A stretch of 64,000 bases of DNA, taken from NCBI GenBank assembly GCA_963576785.1, contig OY756141.1, positions 496,001 to 560,000 on the forward strand, written 5' to 3'. This document shows positions 1 to 12,189 of this stretch, piece after piece. The stretch comes from Chlorophyllum brunneum. Taxonomy: Eukaryota > Basidiomycota > Agaricomycetes > Agaricales > Agaricaceae. Within the stretch, counting starts at the first letter, position 1. Each line of letters starts with the position of its first letter. The position numbers and the translations under genes were made by a program. The notes under the pieces are model-generated. The model saw nothing but the letters and a program-made list of their open reading frames with translations. It was not told the origin of the DNA and ran no database searches.

Positions 1-795
1 AGATTCAATGATTGGTGGAGAGCCATATCCTTATGGTTGATGTTCAACAAGATAGAAGAAGAAGAACAGAAAATAGTAGCAATTTTGGCAAGAATGAAAG
101 GGGGGCTAGCAGGCCCTTACCCCAACACGCAACTCCAAGCCATCCAGAACAAGAAAACACCAGATTGGGATGACTTTACAAAGGAAATAGAAGCCACATT
201 TTCCTTAGGAAATAGGAAAGCCATAGCAGAAGGAGAAATCGAGACGTTCAAACAAGGGAAGAAGAACACAGCAGATTTCTTAATCGAATTCGAGGCATTG
301 AAAGCCCAAGTGGGGACAGACGACACCCACGCAATATTCCTCCTCAAACGCCACACCCGAGCAGATATCATTCGAACCATAGTAGGCTACCCGACAACCT
401 CTGTCCCAACAACATACACCAAATGGAAAACTACAATCCTCGCAGTAGGACAAGGGTATGAAGCAACGGACATCACCCGAGGAGATGTCAGAACTACCAC
501 CGGAGTTACTTATGAAGGTAGAGGACAACCCATGGAAATAGGAAGACAAAAAGCAGACACCGATCAGAATGGGAAACCAAGGTGCTATAACTGCAACCTA
601 TACGGGCATATCGCCAAATACTGCAGGAAGAAGACGAAAGTCACATACACCAAGATAACGTGTTACAATTGTGGCAAACAGGGCCACATCTCGAAGAACT
701 GCCGGGCACCCAAGAAAGCGCATATCAGAGAGATCAATGAGGAAGATGAACAAGAAAGGGAGGAGAAAGAGGATTTTGTCGAAGGCTCCGAGTAG
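1..795 (+). CDS. gag: Gag (nucleocapsid half) of G1-A, partial
   Basis: Partial structural Gag of the retrotransposon, which packages element RNA into virus-like particles. The frame is open from base 1 (the reading frame continues upstream of the first visible ATG at 37) to the TAG at 793-795. The C-terminal part has two CCHC zinc knuckles, CYNCNLYGHIAKYC and CYNCGKQGHISKNC, followed by a very acidic tail. Compared with the 412-residue Gag of G1-D, the first roughly 145 residues lie outside the window. No stop interrupts this fragment, unlike the pol region behind it. Confidence 0.92.
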   Translation, partial: RFNDWWRAISLWLMFNKIEEEEQKIVAILARMKGGLAGPYPNTQLQAIQNKKTPDWDDFTKEIEATFSLGNRKAIAEGEIETFKQGKKNTADFLIEFEALKAQVGTDDTHAIFLLKRHTRADIIRTIVGYPTTSVPTTYTKWKTTILAVGQGYEATDITRGDVRTTTGVTYEGRGQPMEIGRQKADTDQNGKPRCYNCNLYGHIAKYCRKKTKVTYTKITCYNCGKQGHISKNCRAPKKAHIREINEEDEQEREEKEDFVEGSE

Positions 796-3700
796 GCGCA
801 AACCCGCGAGCCAATAAATCTAGAGTTTCTGTTTTAGCCCACAATAGACGATACGTGATCCCCCAGAAATGAAACTCCACGTGCGAACTTCTCCTCGACT
901 CAACAATCCAAACAAGAAAAGGACGCAGACAAATCACAACCCTTGTAGACTCCGGATGCACCCACACGTGCATAGCACAATGAACGATAGATGAAGAACA
1001 GATTCCGACTAAACCCCTGGAAACCCCGATCAGAGTAATCAATGCCGACGGAACAGAAAACAAAAAAGGAGAAATAATGGACAAAGCACAACTGGTATTA
1101 AACAACGGCAACCATACAGAACAAATCGATGCTCTAGTAACACAATTGGAAAGTGCAGACTTATACCTCGGACACGACTGGCTGGTCAAGCATAACCCAG
1201 AGATCAATTGGAACAATCACATCATACGATTCACCAGATGCCCAGACGATTGCAAAATATCACATAGTGACATACAGTTCAACGAGAAAATACGGACAAT
1301 CAAAGAACACATTGAAGAAAAAAAGGTGGACTGGACGAACGATGAAGATCTACCACCATACCTCCGACGATACACCCACCTATTCAACAAGAAAAACTTC
1401 GACAAACTACCTGAACACATGGTATGGGACCACGAGATAAATCTGTCCGAAGATGTACCCCCGGTACTACAGTCCAAGGTCTACCCAATGACAATAACAG
1501 AGAAGCAGGAACTACAGAAATTCCTTGACGAAAACCTTGCCTCAGGATGAATCAGACCATCACAATCCCCCTACACCACCCCATGCTTCTTCATACCAAA
1601 GAAGGACGGAACAAAACGACTGGTACAGGATTACAAAAAGCTGAATGAACACACTATCAAGGACAAGACGCCACTGCCACTCATAGGCGAAGTCCTAGAC
1701 CGGCTAAAGGACGCAAAGGTATTCAACAAGCTCGACATCATTTGGGAATATAACAACGTCAGGATCAGAGAAGGGGATGAATGGAAGGCAGCATTTGTAA
1801 CAAACAGCGGATTATTCGAACCTACGGTCATGTTCTTCGGGATGAGCAATTCACCGGCAATCTTTCAGAGGATGATGAACACGGTATTTCGGGAAATGCT
1901 ACATAAGGGAATGCTTGTCAACTACATGGATGATTTTGTCATCCCAGGAGCCACACAGGAAGAACTCGAGAAAAGAACAATGTGGTTCTTAGACATTGCA
2001 GCCAAGCACCAACTCTATTTCAAACGATCAAAATATGTATTTGACGCGAAGGAAATACCCATATTGGGCTTTATAGTCGGACAAGGCAGTGTCAAAATGG
2101 AGGAAGAGAAGGTGAAAGCAGTAAGAGAATGGCCGACACCCAAATCCATAAAAGACGTCGAAAAATTCCTGGGTTTTGCAAACTTCTACCGACAATTCAT
2201 ACAAGACTTCAGTAACATAGCAACACCCCTACATGAGCTGAAGAAGAAAGATGCACAATGGTCATGGTCAGAATGACAACAACAGGTGTTTGAAAAGATC
2301 AAGGAAAAGATCACGAGCGAACCAGTACTAGCAATGCCTCAAGACAAAGGACAATACAGGGTAGAAGTGGACGCGTCGGGATATGGGGTAGGAGCGGTGT
2401 TGTCACAAAACCAGAATGATCAGTGGCACCTGATCGCCTTTCACTCAAGAACAATGACACCGGCAGAACGAAACTACCAAATCTATGATAAAGAACTACT
2501 AGTAATCCGAGAAGCAGTCAAAACGTGGAAACAGTACCTACTCGATACCAATGAACCATTCGAGATATGGACGGACCACAAGAACTTAGAATACTTCAGG
2601 AAACCACAACAACTCACAGGACGACAGGCAAGATGGCAACTGGAACTACAAGAATATCACTACACGCTAAAACATATACCCGGAAAGACAAACACAAAAG
2701 CAGACGTGCTATCAAGACTAGCAAAAACGGACACCACCAGAGATAACACAGATATCACGCTATTACCCGACCACTTATTCGATAACACTATCACCGAGAT
2801 CAGGCAAATTTGGGAGATATCAGGAGAAGAAGACCTGAAACACCGATTATGAAAGGAGCAAAGGAGAGAAACACAGTGGCTAAAAGAAAGAGAGAAACGA
2901 CCAGAGGAGATATGGGAAACGGATGGATTACCTATGTTCGAAGGAAGAATATATGTACCACCAAACGCCGAGTTACGCCAAGAAATACTCCAACAACACC
3001 ACGACAGAACAGATGTAGGACACCCAGGACAGCACAGAATGATCGAACTCCTCAAAAGGACATATTGGTGGCCACAGATGCGCAATGATGTTAAACAATA
3101 CATCAAGGGATACGACACATGTCAACGAAACAAGATACTCCGGACACGACCTACCACACATCTCCATCCACTACCGATACCCATCGAACCATGGGAAGAA
3201 ATATCAATTGACATGATAGGACCACTACCAGAATCGGAGGGATATGATGCGATACTTGTCATCGTTGATCGTTTCAGCAAAATGATCAGACTACACGCAG
3301 TTAACACCACCCTATCATCCAAAGAGTTAGGAGACATTTATCGTGATGATATATGGAGACAACATGGGATACCCCGCAGAATCATCAGTGACAGAGGTCC
3401 ACAGTTCGCATCAAAATTCATGGCAGAACTTTGCAGAGCAACCGGCACCCAACGTAACCTATCCATGGCATACCATCCACAAACAGACGGTCAGATAGAG
3501 CGCATCAACCAGGAGGTCGAAGCATACCTCAGAAATGTAATTAACCATGCGCAGGACAACTGGAAAAAATGGCTCAGCACAGCGGAATTCCAGTATAACG
3601 ACAAAACACATAGCGCCACAGGACATTCACCGTTCCAGATAGTATATGGACAACATCCATGGAAAGGGGATATCTCAAACACATCCAAGGCACCTGCAAT

Positions 3701-4277
3701 CACGGAACGAATACAAGAGTTACAAGACATGCACCAAAAAACAACCGAGATGCTACAATAGAGCCAGACGCAAATGGAGAAACGGAATAGCACAAAACCA
3801 GAACACAAGTACGAGGCAGGAGACCAAGTTTGGCTTGAAGCAGACAATATTAGGACAACAAGGCCGACAAAAAAACTTGATCACAGGAGATACGGACCAT
3901 TCCGGGTAAAAGAGAAAATAGGTGAAACAAGCTACTGACTGGAGCTACCTGAAACATGGGCAATACACAACGTGTTTAACAGCAGACTCCTCTCCCCCTA
4001 TCACAAACCCGAGTATGACAGCCAGTGCACTCCACCGCCACCAATCCCCAAGATAATCAATGATGAGGAACACTACGAGGTAGATGAAGTCCGAGGACAC
4101 CGCACAAAAGGAAAACGAAAACAATACCTAATACACTGGAGGGGATATACGTCCGAAGAAGATACATGGGAAGATGAAGCAAATCTGGAAAATGCCAAGG
4201 AAGCAGTACAAGAGTTTATGAGCAAGATTTCGAGGACAAAACCTATAAAAAGGGGAGGTAAAAAGCAGCAATTATGA
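796..4277 (+). pseudogene. pol: G1-A pol: protease-RT-RNase H-integrase-chromodomain, inactivated
   Basis: Decayed polyprotein gene. Recognisable in order are: the protease region with a DSG motif near 950; the RT palm with FFGMSNSPA and YMDD at about 1923; RNase H with EVDASGYGVGAV near 2370; the integrase HHCC zinc domain and WWPQMRN near 3070; the DDE core with IISDRGPQFAS and YHPQTDGQ; and a C-terminal chromodomain with YLIHWRGYTSEEDTW near 4130. Stops at 870, 981, 1548, 2274 and 3936 each replace a CGA arginine codon of copy D. A TGA at 2850-2852 is shared with copy D, and a TAG at 3759 replaces CAA. Confidence 0.93.
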
Positions 4278-4374
4278 ACAACAGACCCTGCATTCCAAGT
4301 AACCACTACACTCAATGCATCACTCGTGGTATCCACTTCACCCTTGACTTCGCCAACTATCTTCATAACACACC

Positions 4375-5210
4375 ATGCCCGCCAAATGCCAACTTACTCC
4401 ATACCCCTACCTCAAAGAATTCGATGAACTCGTCCCAGAAAGAACCAGCCATGAAGAACTTGTGGAAGGAGAGACCCTAGTCAACACCATGATACTACTG
4501 GTGCAGCAATGAAAGCAACCCAAGAAGGTGCATCTAAAATAATGGATACCCTATCCGATGCCACGCCAAGACTCAACCAATTTATCATCGACGAAGGAAG
4601 GAGAGACCAATTGGAGAGACACTTATACGAGATCAACGACGACCTGCAACTTATCGTCATCTCCAATATGCGAGCTCGGATGCATAGCATCCTCGTAGCC
4701 CTAGCCAAACGACTCAATACGTACGAGTCAAGGAGCACAGACAATCTCTCCTACCATATCGTTAACCGACTACTTGTTAGTAATGACCTGTTTCCCATCC
4801 AACATTACATCTGTCATAAATGCGAACAAAAGACACAAGAAGCAACAGCCGCTGATCAACTACTTCACCCCAACATCGAAGAAGAAGTAGCCCATCTCCA
4901 AACCATCCTCACTACGGTAGTACCCCCCATCACACCCATAACCTTCCACCCGCCGCAGGGATACAACACGTTGAAATCGGAAGGCGAAAAGGACAACGAA
5001 TACTGGAGGAGCATAGTGCATAAACTCTTAAGCAATCACACCAACGACAACACCACGTACAATAATCACACCCACTTCCTATTCAAAGAAGGACCACCAC
5101 ACGCGCCCCTCTGGATTGGCTTATGACGTGTCGACAAGGCACCTCTCATCGGAGGAAACAAGAAGGACTTGGCCAGAGCTCTGGGAGCGGCCATACCTAT
5201 GAACGAGTAA
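4375..5210 (+). pseudogene. G1-A third ORF (env position), frameshifted
   Basis: Copy A version of the extra ORF between the pol chromodomain and the 3' LTR. It aligns end to end with the intact 278-codon ORF of copy D (40503-41339). One base is missing near 4500 (copy D reads GGGCGC where A reads GGTGC), which breaks the frame, and a TGA stands at 5124-5126. The final conserved stretch HAPLWIGL is still readable. I do not recognise the family; there is no signal peptide or hydrophobic membrane segment, so it does not look like an envelope protein. Confidence 0.8.
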
Positions 5211-5320
5211 ATGCTCAGCGCGTTTTCTGACCTTCTCCGAAAATTCCGTATGCTTCATTTTACAAAGGACCTTTACAGTAAATATACATCATGAGGACAT
5301 GAAGCTTGAAAGGGAGGTAT

Positions 5321-5614
5321 TGTTATGAACTATAGTTAGAACGTTCATTTCTATCTTGCGCCCGTTACCTCGTGTACCCTCATACTTGTTTCACTCCCCA
5401 TTCCATCCCCTGTTTCATCCCTAAAGACTATGCCTCCTATCTGACTCATTTACTCGTCTCTCTTATTATTAGTCGCCACTACTAGTATATAAAGTGTAGT
5501 AATACTTGATGTATTCCTTACACTTTACCAATCGTATCATCCCTTCTTCCTTTCTCTACTTCCTTTCCTTTATCCAAAGGCTTGCAACCTGAGTCAGAGA
5601 CTAAGGTCGTAACA
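5321..5614 (+). repeat. 3' LTR of G1-A
   Basis: 294 bp long terminal repeat bounded by TGTTA and TAACA inverted ends. The purine-rich tract AAAGGGAGG sits just upstream as polypurine primer. It carries a TATATAAAG box and the downstream self-primer stretch ACACTTTACCAA, as in copy D. Confidence 0.93.
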
Positions 5615-6499
5615 TGGATGTGGTTCGAAATACTGAGCCCACATCTTATATCACCTGCTTCTAACCATGGTCACGTGCCAAAGTCGTTATCTGTTGATAA
5701 CTCTGCTGATGCTGATAACTTAGCAACCCCAGTGGCTTATTTGTTCATTGGCATGGTGATATGGGGATCTTCTTCCTAGTGCCAGCATCCTCTCGAGATA
5801 TTGTTTGATCTGTTCTTCCAGAAGTCTAAGAAACAACAGGTAATCCAATGGCTGTATACTGATACTGTTGGACGACATCCAAAAAAAGAAAAAGGAAAAG
5901 AAAAAGAAAACACAGGACTGATCAGGCTATTGTACAATGTATCCATCAAAGTAATCTGTGGGTTGCAACATTAACAAGGCTCAACCTTACAAGAACTGCC
6001 CCCTGCAGCCCTTGCTGAGCTGGTTTATCTTCAGGGCCAAATACCCCAGCTCATCACTAGTCTGTTTGTGATTTTTACTGATTTCTCATTGGTGGATCAA
6101 GGAATATTCAGGTAGATAGTCACTCAACTATAACATCTTATCAGGTCAACTTCAGAAGTAGTGAGTTGGCTCTGGTATGCCTGGCCAAGGCCAGTGTAAC
6201 TGATTTGAGATACCTAGCCAACTCTGAGAGCAGATTAGGTCAGGTTTTCTAGGATTCCAACCAAAACATTTGACTTAATCACAGTTTTGGCATGAGGTAA
6301 GGCACAGTCACACCTTTTTCTTGTCTGGACACCTTTCATTTCCACACTTCCAGCACATTCTTACTTTCTGGTCCTCTTTTTTCCTTCCAGCTTGATTCAA
6401 AATTGAGCTTAGAACTCAGTGCTGTACAACCTCCTCTATAGTGGTCCAGATCTGTGACTGAATTGGAAGAGTGCTTGGGCTGCCATTGTTCCTTGGTCC
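5615..6499. other. Unassigned sequence between G1-A and a G2 LTR
   Basis: About 885 bases with no gene I can support. The short open frame at 5582-5779 begins inside the LTR and has no recognisable domain. A purine-only run lies near 5882-5910. It may be host sequence or a decayed element. Confidence 0.4.
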
Positions 6500-6968
6500 T
6501 GTTATGTATGAATATCAAACCTATATCAGAGGTTGCAATAAATTCCCAGAAGCTATACCACTTGTACCACCACCATAATCCAATGACATTGTCATCAACT
6601 TCTTACTCCTTCTTGCTTGGAAATATGTGCATGTATGCAATACTGATGGACTCTACTTGTGCACCATTGAGAACAACCTCTATGACACTTGGAATAATGG
6701 TTGGAAAGCTTGATCTACTACTGAAGAGACAATGCAGTGTATTTACCCCTACATATACACCAGTGCTCGAAGTGCTCATCTACCAACAAATTGCTGATAG
6801 AATCTATTGTATAAAAACATGACCAAAAGACTTATTGCCAGACAACAAACCCACTGTACCCAGTAGTAACAGCAACAACTCCCTCTATCCACTATTATAA
6901 TCTACTTGAGCCTTTGTTGAGTTACCCAAGTCTTACCTCTTCAAAAAACCAACTGCATCAATGTTATC
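6500..6968 (+). repeat. 5' part of a G2-family LTR, interrupted by G1-B
   Basis: Starts TGTTATGTATGAATATC and aligns with the first 460 or so bases of the G2 LTRs at 15300 and 44786 (shared blocks around ACCTATATCAGAGG and CCACCACCATAATCCAATG). It stops abruptly where the G1-B LTR begins, just after ATGTTATC. The remaining two thirds of this LTR is not found on the far side, so it was lost in a later rearrangement. Confidence 0.85.
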
Positions 6969-7259
6969 TGTTATAAACTATAGATAGACAGTACATTCCT
7001 ATCATGTGCCTGTTGTACTCATCATTTCTATGTATTTGTTTCATCCTCTGTTTCATCCCTTATGACTATACTCCTACTGACTCATTCTACTCGTCTTATA
7101 TAACTCCTTTACTCTACTCCCTTATTATTAGCTCTCACCACTAGTATATAAAGTGTAGTAATACATGATATTTATACTTTACCAATTGTATTATCCCTTT
7201 CTACTTCCTTGTTTTTATCCAAAGACTTGCAATCTGAGTCCTAGACTAAGGTCATAACA
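6969..7259 (+). repeat. 5' LTR of G1-B
   Basis: 291 bp LTR beginning TGTTATAAACTATAG and ending CATAACA. The matching primer-binding site TTGGTAAAGTGT follows at 7261-7272. The self-primer stretch in this LTR has one C-to-T change. Confidence 0.9.
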
Positions 7260-7352
7260 TTTGGTAAAGTGTCATCTGACTCACCTTGCAAGAGAGGTGC
7301 CACTATTCATAGCTAGGCTTGGAATAATAGCCTCTGACCAGGATGACAGTAT

Positions 7353-8455
7353 ATGAGCAGCAGTAGCTCATCAAGAACACTGAGAAGACTAAGAGCTCTG
7401 AGACCAACAGATATCCAGGGATCACCAGTAACCACCAGATCCAAATGACAAACAGAACCAGAAATTTCTGAAGGCCTTAAGCAGCAGAAATCTGAACACA
7501 ACATAGACAAAGACACAGCTCTTTTCGAGACCCTATTCAATACAGTCATTGCCAAGACTACATCCAACATAAAAGTTGCTGAAGCCCATCTGATACAGAA
7601 ATTGCTGAGACCCACAAGAATGAACACAGTGAACCAGAATATTTCAATGGAGATAGAACCAAATTCAACAATTGGTGGAGAGCAATGTCCTTATGGACAC
7701 TCTTCAACAAAATCGATGACAATGAGCAAAAGATAATTAGAGTATTGGCACAAATGAATGGAGGATTAGCAAGTCCTTATGCTAATACCAAGTTATAGAC
7801 AATTCAAGACAAGAAAACACTGGAGTTTGATGACTTTGCAAAGGAGATGGTAGCCACCTTCTCCTTGGGGAATAGGAAGGCTATAGCAGAAGGAGAAATC
7901 AAGTTGTTCAAACAGGAAAAGAGGAACACCATAGACTTCTTAATAGAGTTTGAAGTATTGAAAATCCAAGCAGGAATAGATGACACACATGCTATATTTT
8001 TCCTCAAACAATACACCAGAGCAGACATTATCCAAACCATTGTAGGCTATCTGTCAGCCTTAATCCCAGACACATACAACAAATGGAGGAACATGATCCT
8101 TGTAGTAGGACAAGGATACAAAACAACAGATATCACCTGAGGAGATGTCAGAACAAGCACAGGAGTCACATATGGAGGTGGAGGACAACTAATAGAGATT
8201 AGTAGACAGAGGGCAGACACTGATCAGAACAGCAAACTGAGATGTTTCAACTGTAACCTATATAGGCATATTGCCAAATATTGCCACAAGAAGATGAAGG
8301 TTACATACACCAAAATAACATGCTATAATTGTGGCAAGCAAGGCCACATCTCGAAGAATTATAAAGCACCAAAGAAAGCATACATCAGAGAGGTCACCGA
8401 GAAAACTGAGCAAGAAAAAGAGGCAAAGGAGGATTTTGCCAAAGGCTCCAAGTAG
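7353..8455 (+). pseudogene. gag: G1-B gag pseudogene
   Basis: Begins at an ATG equivalent to the gag start of copy D (ATGAGCAGCAGTAGC) and ends at the equivalent TAG. Inside it are several stops, including a TAG near 7797 and a TGA near 8138, plus small indels. The capsid-like block FSLGNRKAIAEGEIKLFKQ and both zinc knuckles are still legible; the second knuckle has lost its last Cys (NYKAP instead of NCRAP). No product is expected. Confidence 0.88.
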
Positions 8456-10874
8456 GCACAAACCCATGAGCCAATAAACCTAGAGTTCCTGTTTTACTTC
8501 ACAATAGATGATATATAATTCCATAGAAAAGGAACTTGATGCACAAACTTCTCCTTGATTCAACAATCAGAACAACAAAAGGACCTAAACAAATTACTAC
8601 ACTAGTAGATTCTGGATGCACCCACACATACATAGCACAGAGAATAGTAGAAGAACAATGAATCATAACCAGACCCCTCAAAACCCCAATACAAGTAATC
8701 AATGCTAACGGAACTGAAAACAAGGAAGAAATAACGGACATAGCACAACTGGTATTAAGCAATGGTAAACACACACAAGAAATTGAAGCAATGGTAATAC
8801 AACTGGAGAGTGCAGACCTATACCTCAGACATGACTGGCTAGTCAAACACAATCCGGAAATCAACTGGACAAATAATATAATATGTTTCAACAGATACCT
8901 GAAGGATTGTACCACATACCACAATGACATATGGTTCAACAAGAGAATACACACAGTAAAAGAACACATAGAGGAAAAGAAAACGGACCAGACCAACCCA
9001 GAAGACCTACTAACATACCTACAACAGTACATGCACCTGTTCAACAAAAAAGAACTTTGACAAACTACCTGAGCACACAATATGGGACCATGAGATAAAC
9101 CTGTCAGAAAACACACCACCAGTACTACAGTCCAAAGTCTAATAATAACAAAGAAGCAAGAACTACAGAAATTCCTTGACAAGAATATTGCCTCAGGACA
9201 AATTCAACCATCACAATCCCCTTATGTGACCCTATACTTCTTCATACCCAAGAAGGACAGAACCAAGCAACTAGTACAAGACTACAAAAAATTAAACAAA
9301 CACATAATTAAAGACAAAACACCACTTCTGCTGATAAGCAAAGTTATTGACAGACTCAAGGATGCAAAAGTCTTCAACAAACTTGACATTATTTGGGAAT
9401 ACAACAATGTTTGGATCAGAGAAGGCGATGAATGGAAAGCAGCATTTGTAACAAACAATGGGTTATTTGAACCAATGGTCATGTTTTTCGGAATGAGGAA
9501 CTTGCCAACAACATTCCAAAGAATGATGAACATAGTCTTCCAAGAGATGCTACATGAAGGAGTGGTTGTCAACTACATAGATGACTTTGTCATCCCAGGA
9601 ACCACATAACAAGAACTTGAAGACAGGATGAAACAATTTCTTGATATTACAGCAAAACACCAGCTGTATTTCAAAAGGTCAAAGTGCTTATTTGACACAA
9701 AAGAGATACCAATATTGGGATTTGTGGTTGGACAAGGCAGTGTTAAAATAGAGGAGGAGAAGATGAAAGCAGTGAAAGAGTAGCTAATACCCAAATCCCT
9801 GAAAGACATTGAAAAATCCCTAGGCTTCGCAAACTTCTACCAACAATTCATACATGACTTCAGCAACATAGTAGCCCCCTTACATGAGTTGAAGAAGAAA
9901 GACATTCAATGGGGATGAATGGAATGACAGTAACAAGCCTTCAAAAGAATCAAGAAAAAGGTCACAAGCGAGCTGGTACTAGCAATGCCACAAGACAAGG
10001 GACAATACAGAGTGGAAGTAGACATATCAGGCTATGGAGTAGAAGCAGTACTATCACAAAGACAGAAAGGACACTGGCATCTGATTGCATTCCACTCAAG
10101 AATGATGATATCTGCAGAACAAAACCATCAGATCTATGACAAAGAACTACTAGCCATCCAAGAAGCAATCAAAACCTGGAGACAATACCTACTCAATGCC
10201 AATGAACCATTCAAAATCTGGACCAATCACAAGAACCTAGAATACTTCCGAAAACCACAACAACTCACAGAACAACAAGTGAGATGGCAGATGGAGCTAC
10301 AAGAATACCATTACATGCTGAAACACATCCCTGGAAAGACCAACATGAAAGCTAATGTTTTATTGAGATTAACAAAAACTGACACCACCCGAGACAATAC
10401 CAATATTATCTTACTACCTGACCACTTATTCGATGACAACACAATTACTGCAATCCAACAAATCTGGGAAGTCTCAGGAGAAGATGATCTGAAACATTGA
10501 CTACAAAATGAAACAAAAAGGGAAACACAGTGGCTGAAGGAAAAGGAAAAACAACTAGAGGAGATATGGGAGACAGATGGAGTACTAATGTTTGAAGGAA
10601 GAGTATATGTCCCACCCAACAGCCAAATACAACAAGAAATACTTTGACAACATCACAATGAGACAGATGTAAGACACCTGGGACAACACCAAATGATCAA
10701 ACTCCTTAAACAGAGTTATTGGTGGCCTCAAATGCATAATGACATCAAACAATACATCAAAGGGTGTGAGGTATGCCAAAGAAACAAAATACTCCGAACA
10801 AGATTGACAGCACATCTTCACCCACTACCAACACCAGCGGAACCTTGGGAAGAAATATTAATCGACATGATAGG
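8456..10874 (+). pseudogene. pol: G1-B pol pseudogene, truncated in integrase
   Basis: Protease (LVDSGCTHT near 8608), RT (FFGMRNLPTTF and a YIDD variant of YMDD near 9575), RNase H near 10010 and the integrase zinc domain near 10720 are all recognisable. Many stops and frame breaks are present, for example at 9058, 9607 and 10498. The gene ends at the junction with the copy C LTR, so the catalytic core of integrase and the chromodomain are missing. Confidence 0.88.
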
Positions 10875-11177
10875 TATTACGACCTTAGTCTATAACTCAG
10901 GTAGCAAGTCTTTGGATAAAGACAATGAAGTAGAGAAAGAGTAAGGGATGATATGATTGGTAAAGTGTAAGGAATACATCAAGTATTACTACACTTTTTA
11001 TACTAGTGGTGATTGCTAATAATAAGGGAATGGAGTAAAGGAGTCATATGGATGAATAGAATAAGTCAAGAAGAGAACAGCCTTAAGGAATAAAACAGGA
11101 GATGAAATGGCTACATAAGAATGATGAATGTGATGGGCGTATGATAGGAATATACTGTTTATCTATAGTTTGTAACA
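10875..11177 (-). repeat. 3' LTR of G1-C
   Basis: About 303 bp. On the plus strand it reads TATTACGACCTTAG to TTTGTAACA; the usual TG end has mutated to TA. It is followed by the purine-tract complement ATATCTCCC, the mirror of the sequence before the 3' LTR of copy D. Confidence 0.88.
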
Positions 11178-11249
11178 ATATCTCCCTTTTTACGTTCATG
11201 ACCCCATGAAATATCACGGTCTACTTGTCATCTTGTTCTTTATGTAAGG

Positions 11250-12098
11250 CATTGGTGAGTTGACGTTTGGTAGGACCAATCATCGGGACTCCTGATTTGT
11301 GTCGACATCCAATCCAGAAGGGGGCATGGTCCTGTCCTCCTCGGAAGAGGGCTATCATGCATTCTTTGAATGTAATGGTATCGTTTGTTTGGCTACAACA
11401 AGATTGTGTACAATCTTTTTCCAGTAGCTTTCTTCAAACTGTCCATCGTCTTTAAGTGTGAGGTAAGATGGGGGTGGGTTAAATATCATCGATTTGGGCA
11501 GTGGGTCTATGTTGGGTAGCTGTATAAGGAGATGGTCTACTTCATCTTGCATATTCAGTTCCATTAGATGGTCTGGAACTGATTTGTCTATCCCCTCCAT
11601 TCCTTCATCTAACCATTCCTGTTCATCGTCTTTATGATAGGGCGGTTTGTCAGGTAAGGTAGTGGGGGTGTATGAATCAAGATCCATTAGCCTTTGAGCT
11701 AGTCTATAGGTGGGATTGTTGCTAAAGTTGGTAAGGTGGTTGAGTCTTTTGCCTATCATGATTAAGGTGCTTTGGATACATTTCTTGGCATTGGAATGTA
11801 CCAATACATTAAGGTCGGTGGCTGCTTTGTCCAATAATTCTTTCATGAGCTCGTGTTTTCTGGTTGACATAGTGGCTGGAAGGACTCCGATGGTGGTGAC
11901 AAGTAATATGCGGCTTAGGGCTTTGGCTTGGACTTGAAGGTTGTTGATAGTATGGGCAATGTATGTGAGTCCTTTGGTGGTGGAGGTACAGTGTTTGATC
12001 TGGTCTTTGGTGGACTGGGCATCAAGGAGATTGTCGAGTTCTTGATTGAATTCTGTATTATTGGCTGGGAAGGGAGTGGGTTTGTGTTCAGCATGCAT
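11250..12098 (-). pseudogene. G1-C third ORF (env position), mostly open
   Basis: Diverged relative of the extra ORF of copy D. The main open stretch is 12098-11355 (247 codons) and a one-base frame break near 11370 separates the C-terminal part, which continues to about 11250. Conserved blocks shared with copy D include a DEVDHL or EEVAHL helix start, MIFNPPPSYLTLKDDG matching ITFHPPQGYNTLKSEG, YWKKIVHNLV matching YWRGIVHKLL, and HAPFWIG matching HAPLWIG. The surrounding DNA has diverged strongly while these blocks persist. No known domain and no transmembrane segment is apparent. Function is unknown. Confidence 0.72.
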
Positions 12099-12189
12099 AG
12101 TGTGTTGTAGAGGTAGTTGGCAAGATCTAGGGTGCAGTGAATACAGTGTGAAGTGCGTTGGGTGTAGTGATCTCTTGTAATGCGAGATT

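Larger units (their letters stand above)
1..5614 (+). mobile_element. G1-A: Ty3/gypsy chromovirus copy, 5' end outside window
   Basis: Copy A of family G1, cut by the left window edge inside gag. It keeps gag (end), protease, reverse transcriptase, RNase H, integrase, chromodomain, the extra third ORF and a 294 bp 3' LTR, in the same order as the full copy G1-D at 35299-41740, to which it is very similar by eye. Its pol frame is interrupted by several stops, most being CGA-to-TGA changes relative to G1-D (870, 981, 1548, 2274, 3936). It is therefore a recent relative of G1-D that can no longer make its own Pol. Its left flank and TSD lie outside the window. Confidence 0.95.
6969..10874 (+). 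mobile_element. G1-B: old, truncated Ty3/gypsy copy inserted in a G2 LTR
   Basis: Copy B has a 5' LTR, gag, protease, RT, RNase H and the start of integrase. At 10874, within the integrase motif around the first catalytic Asp, it runs directly into the minus-strand LTR of copy C. The copy is strongly CpG-depleted compared with A and D, and its reading frames are full of stops. It is clearly older than A and D. Confidence 0.9.

Noticed and set aside
5582..5779. 65-codon ORF right of G1-A
   Set aside because: Begins inside the LTR on a non-ATG codon and has no domain; unlikely to be a gene.
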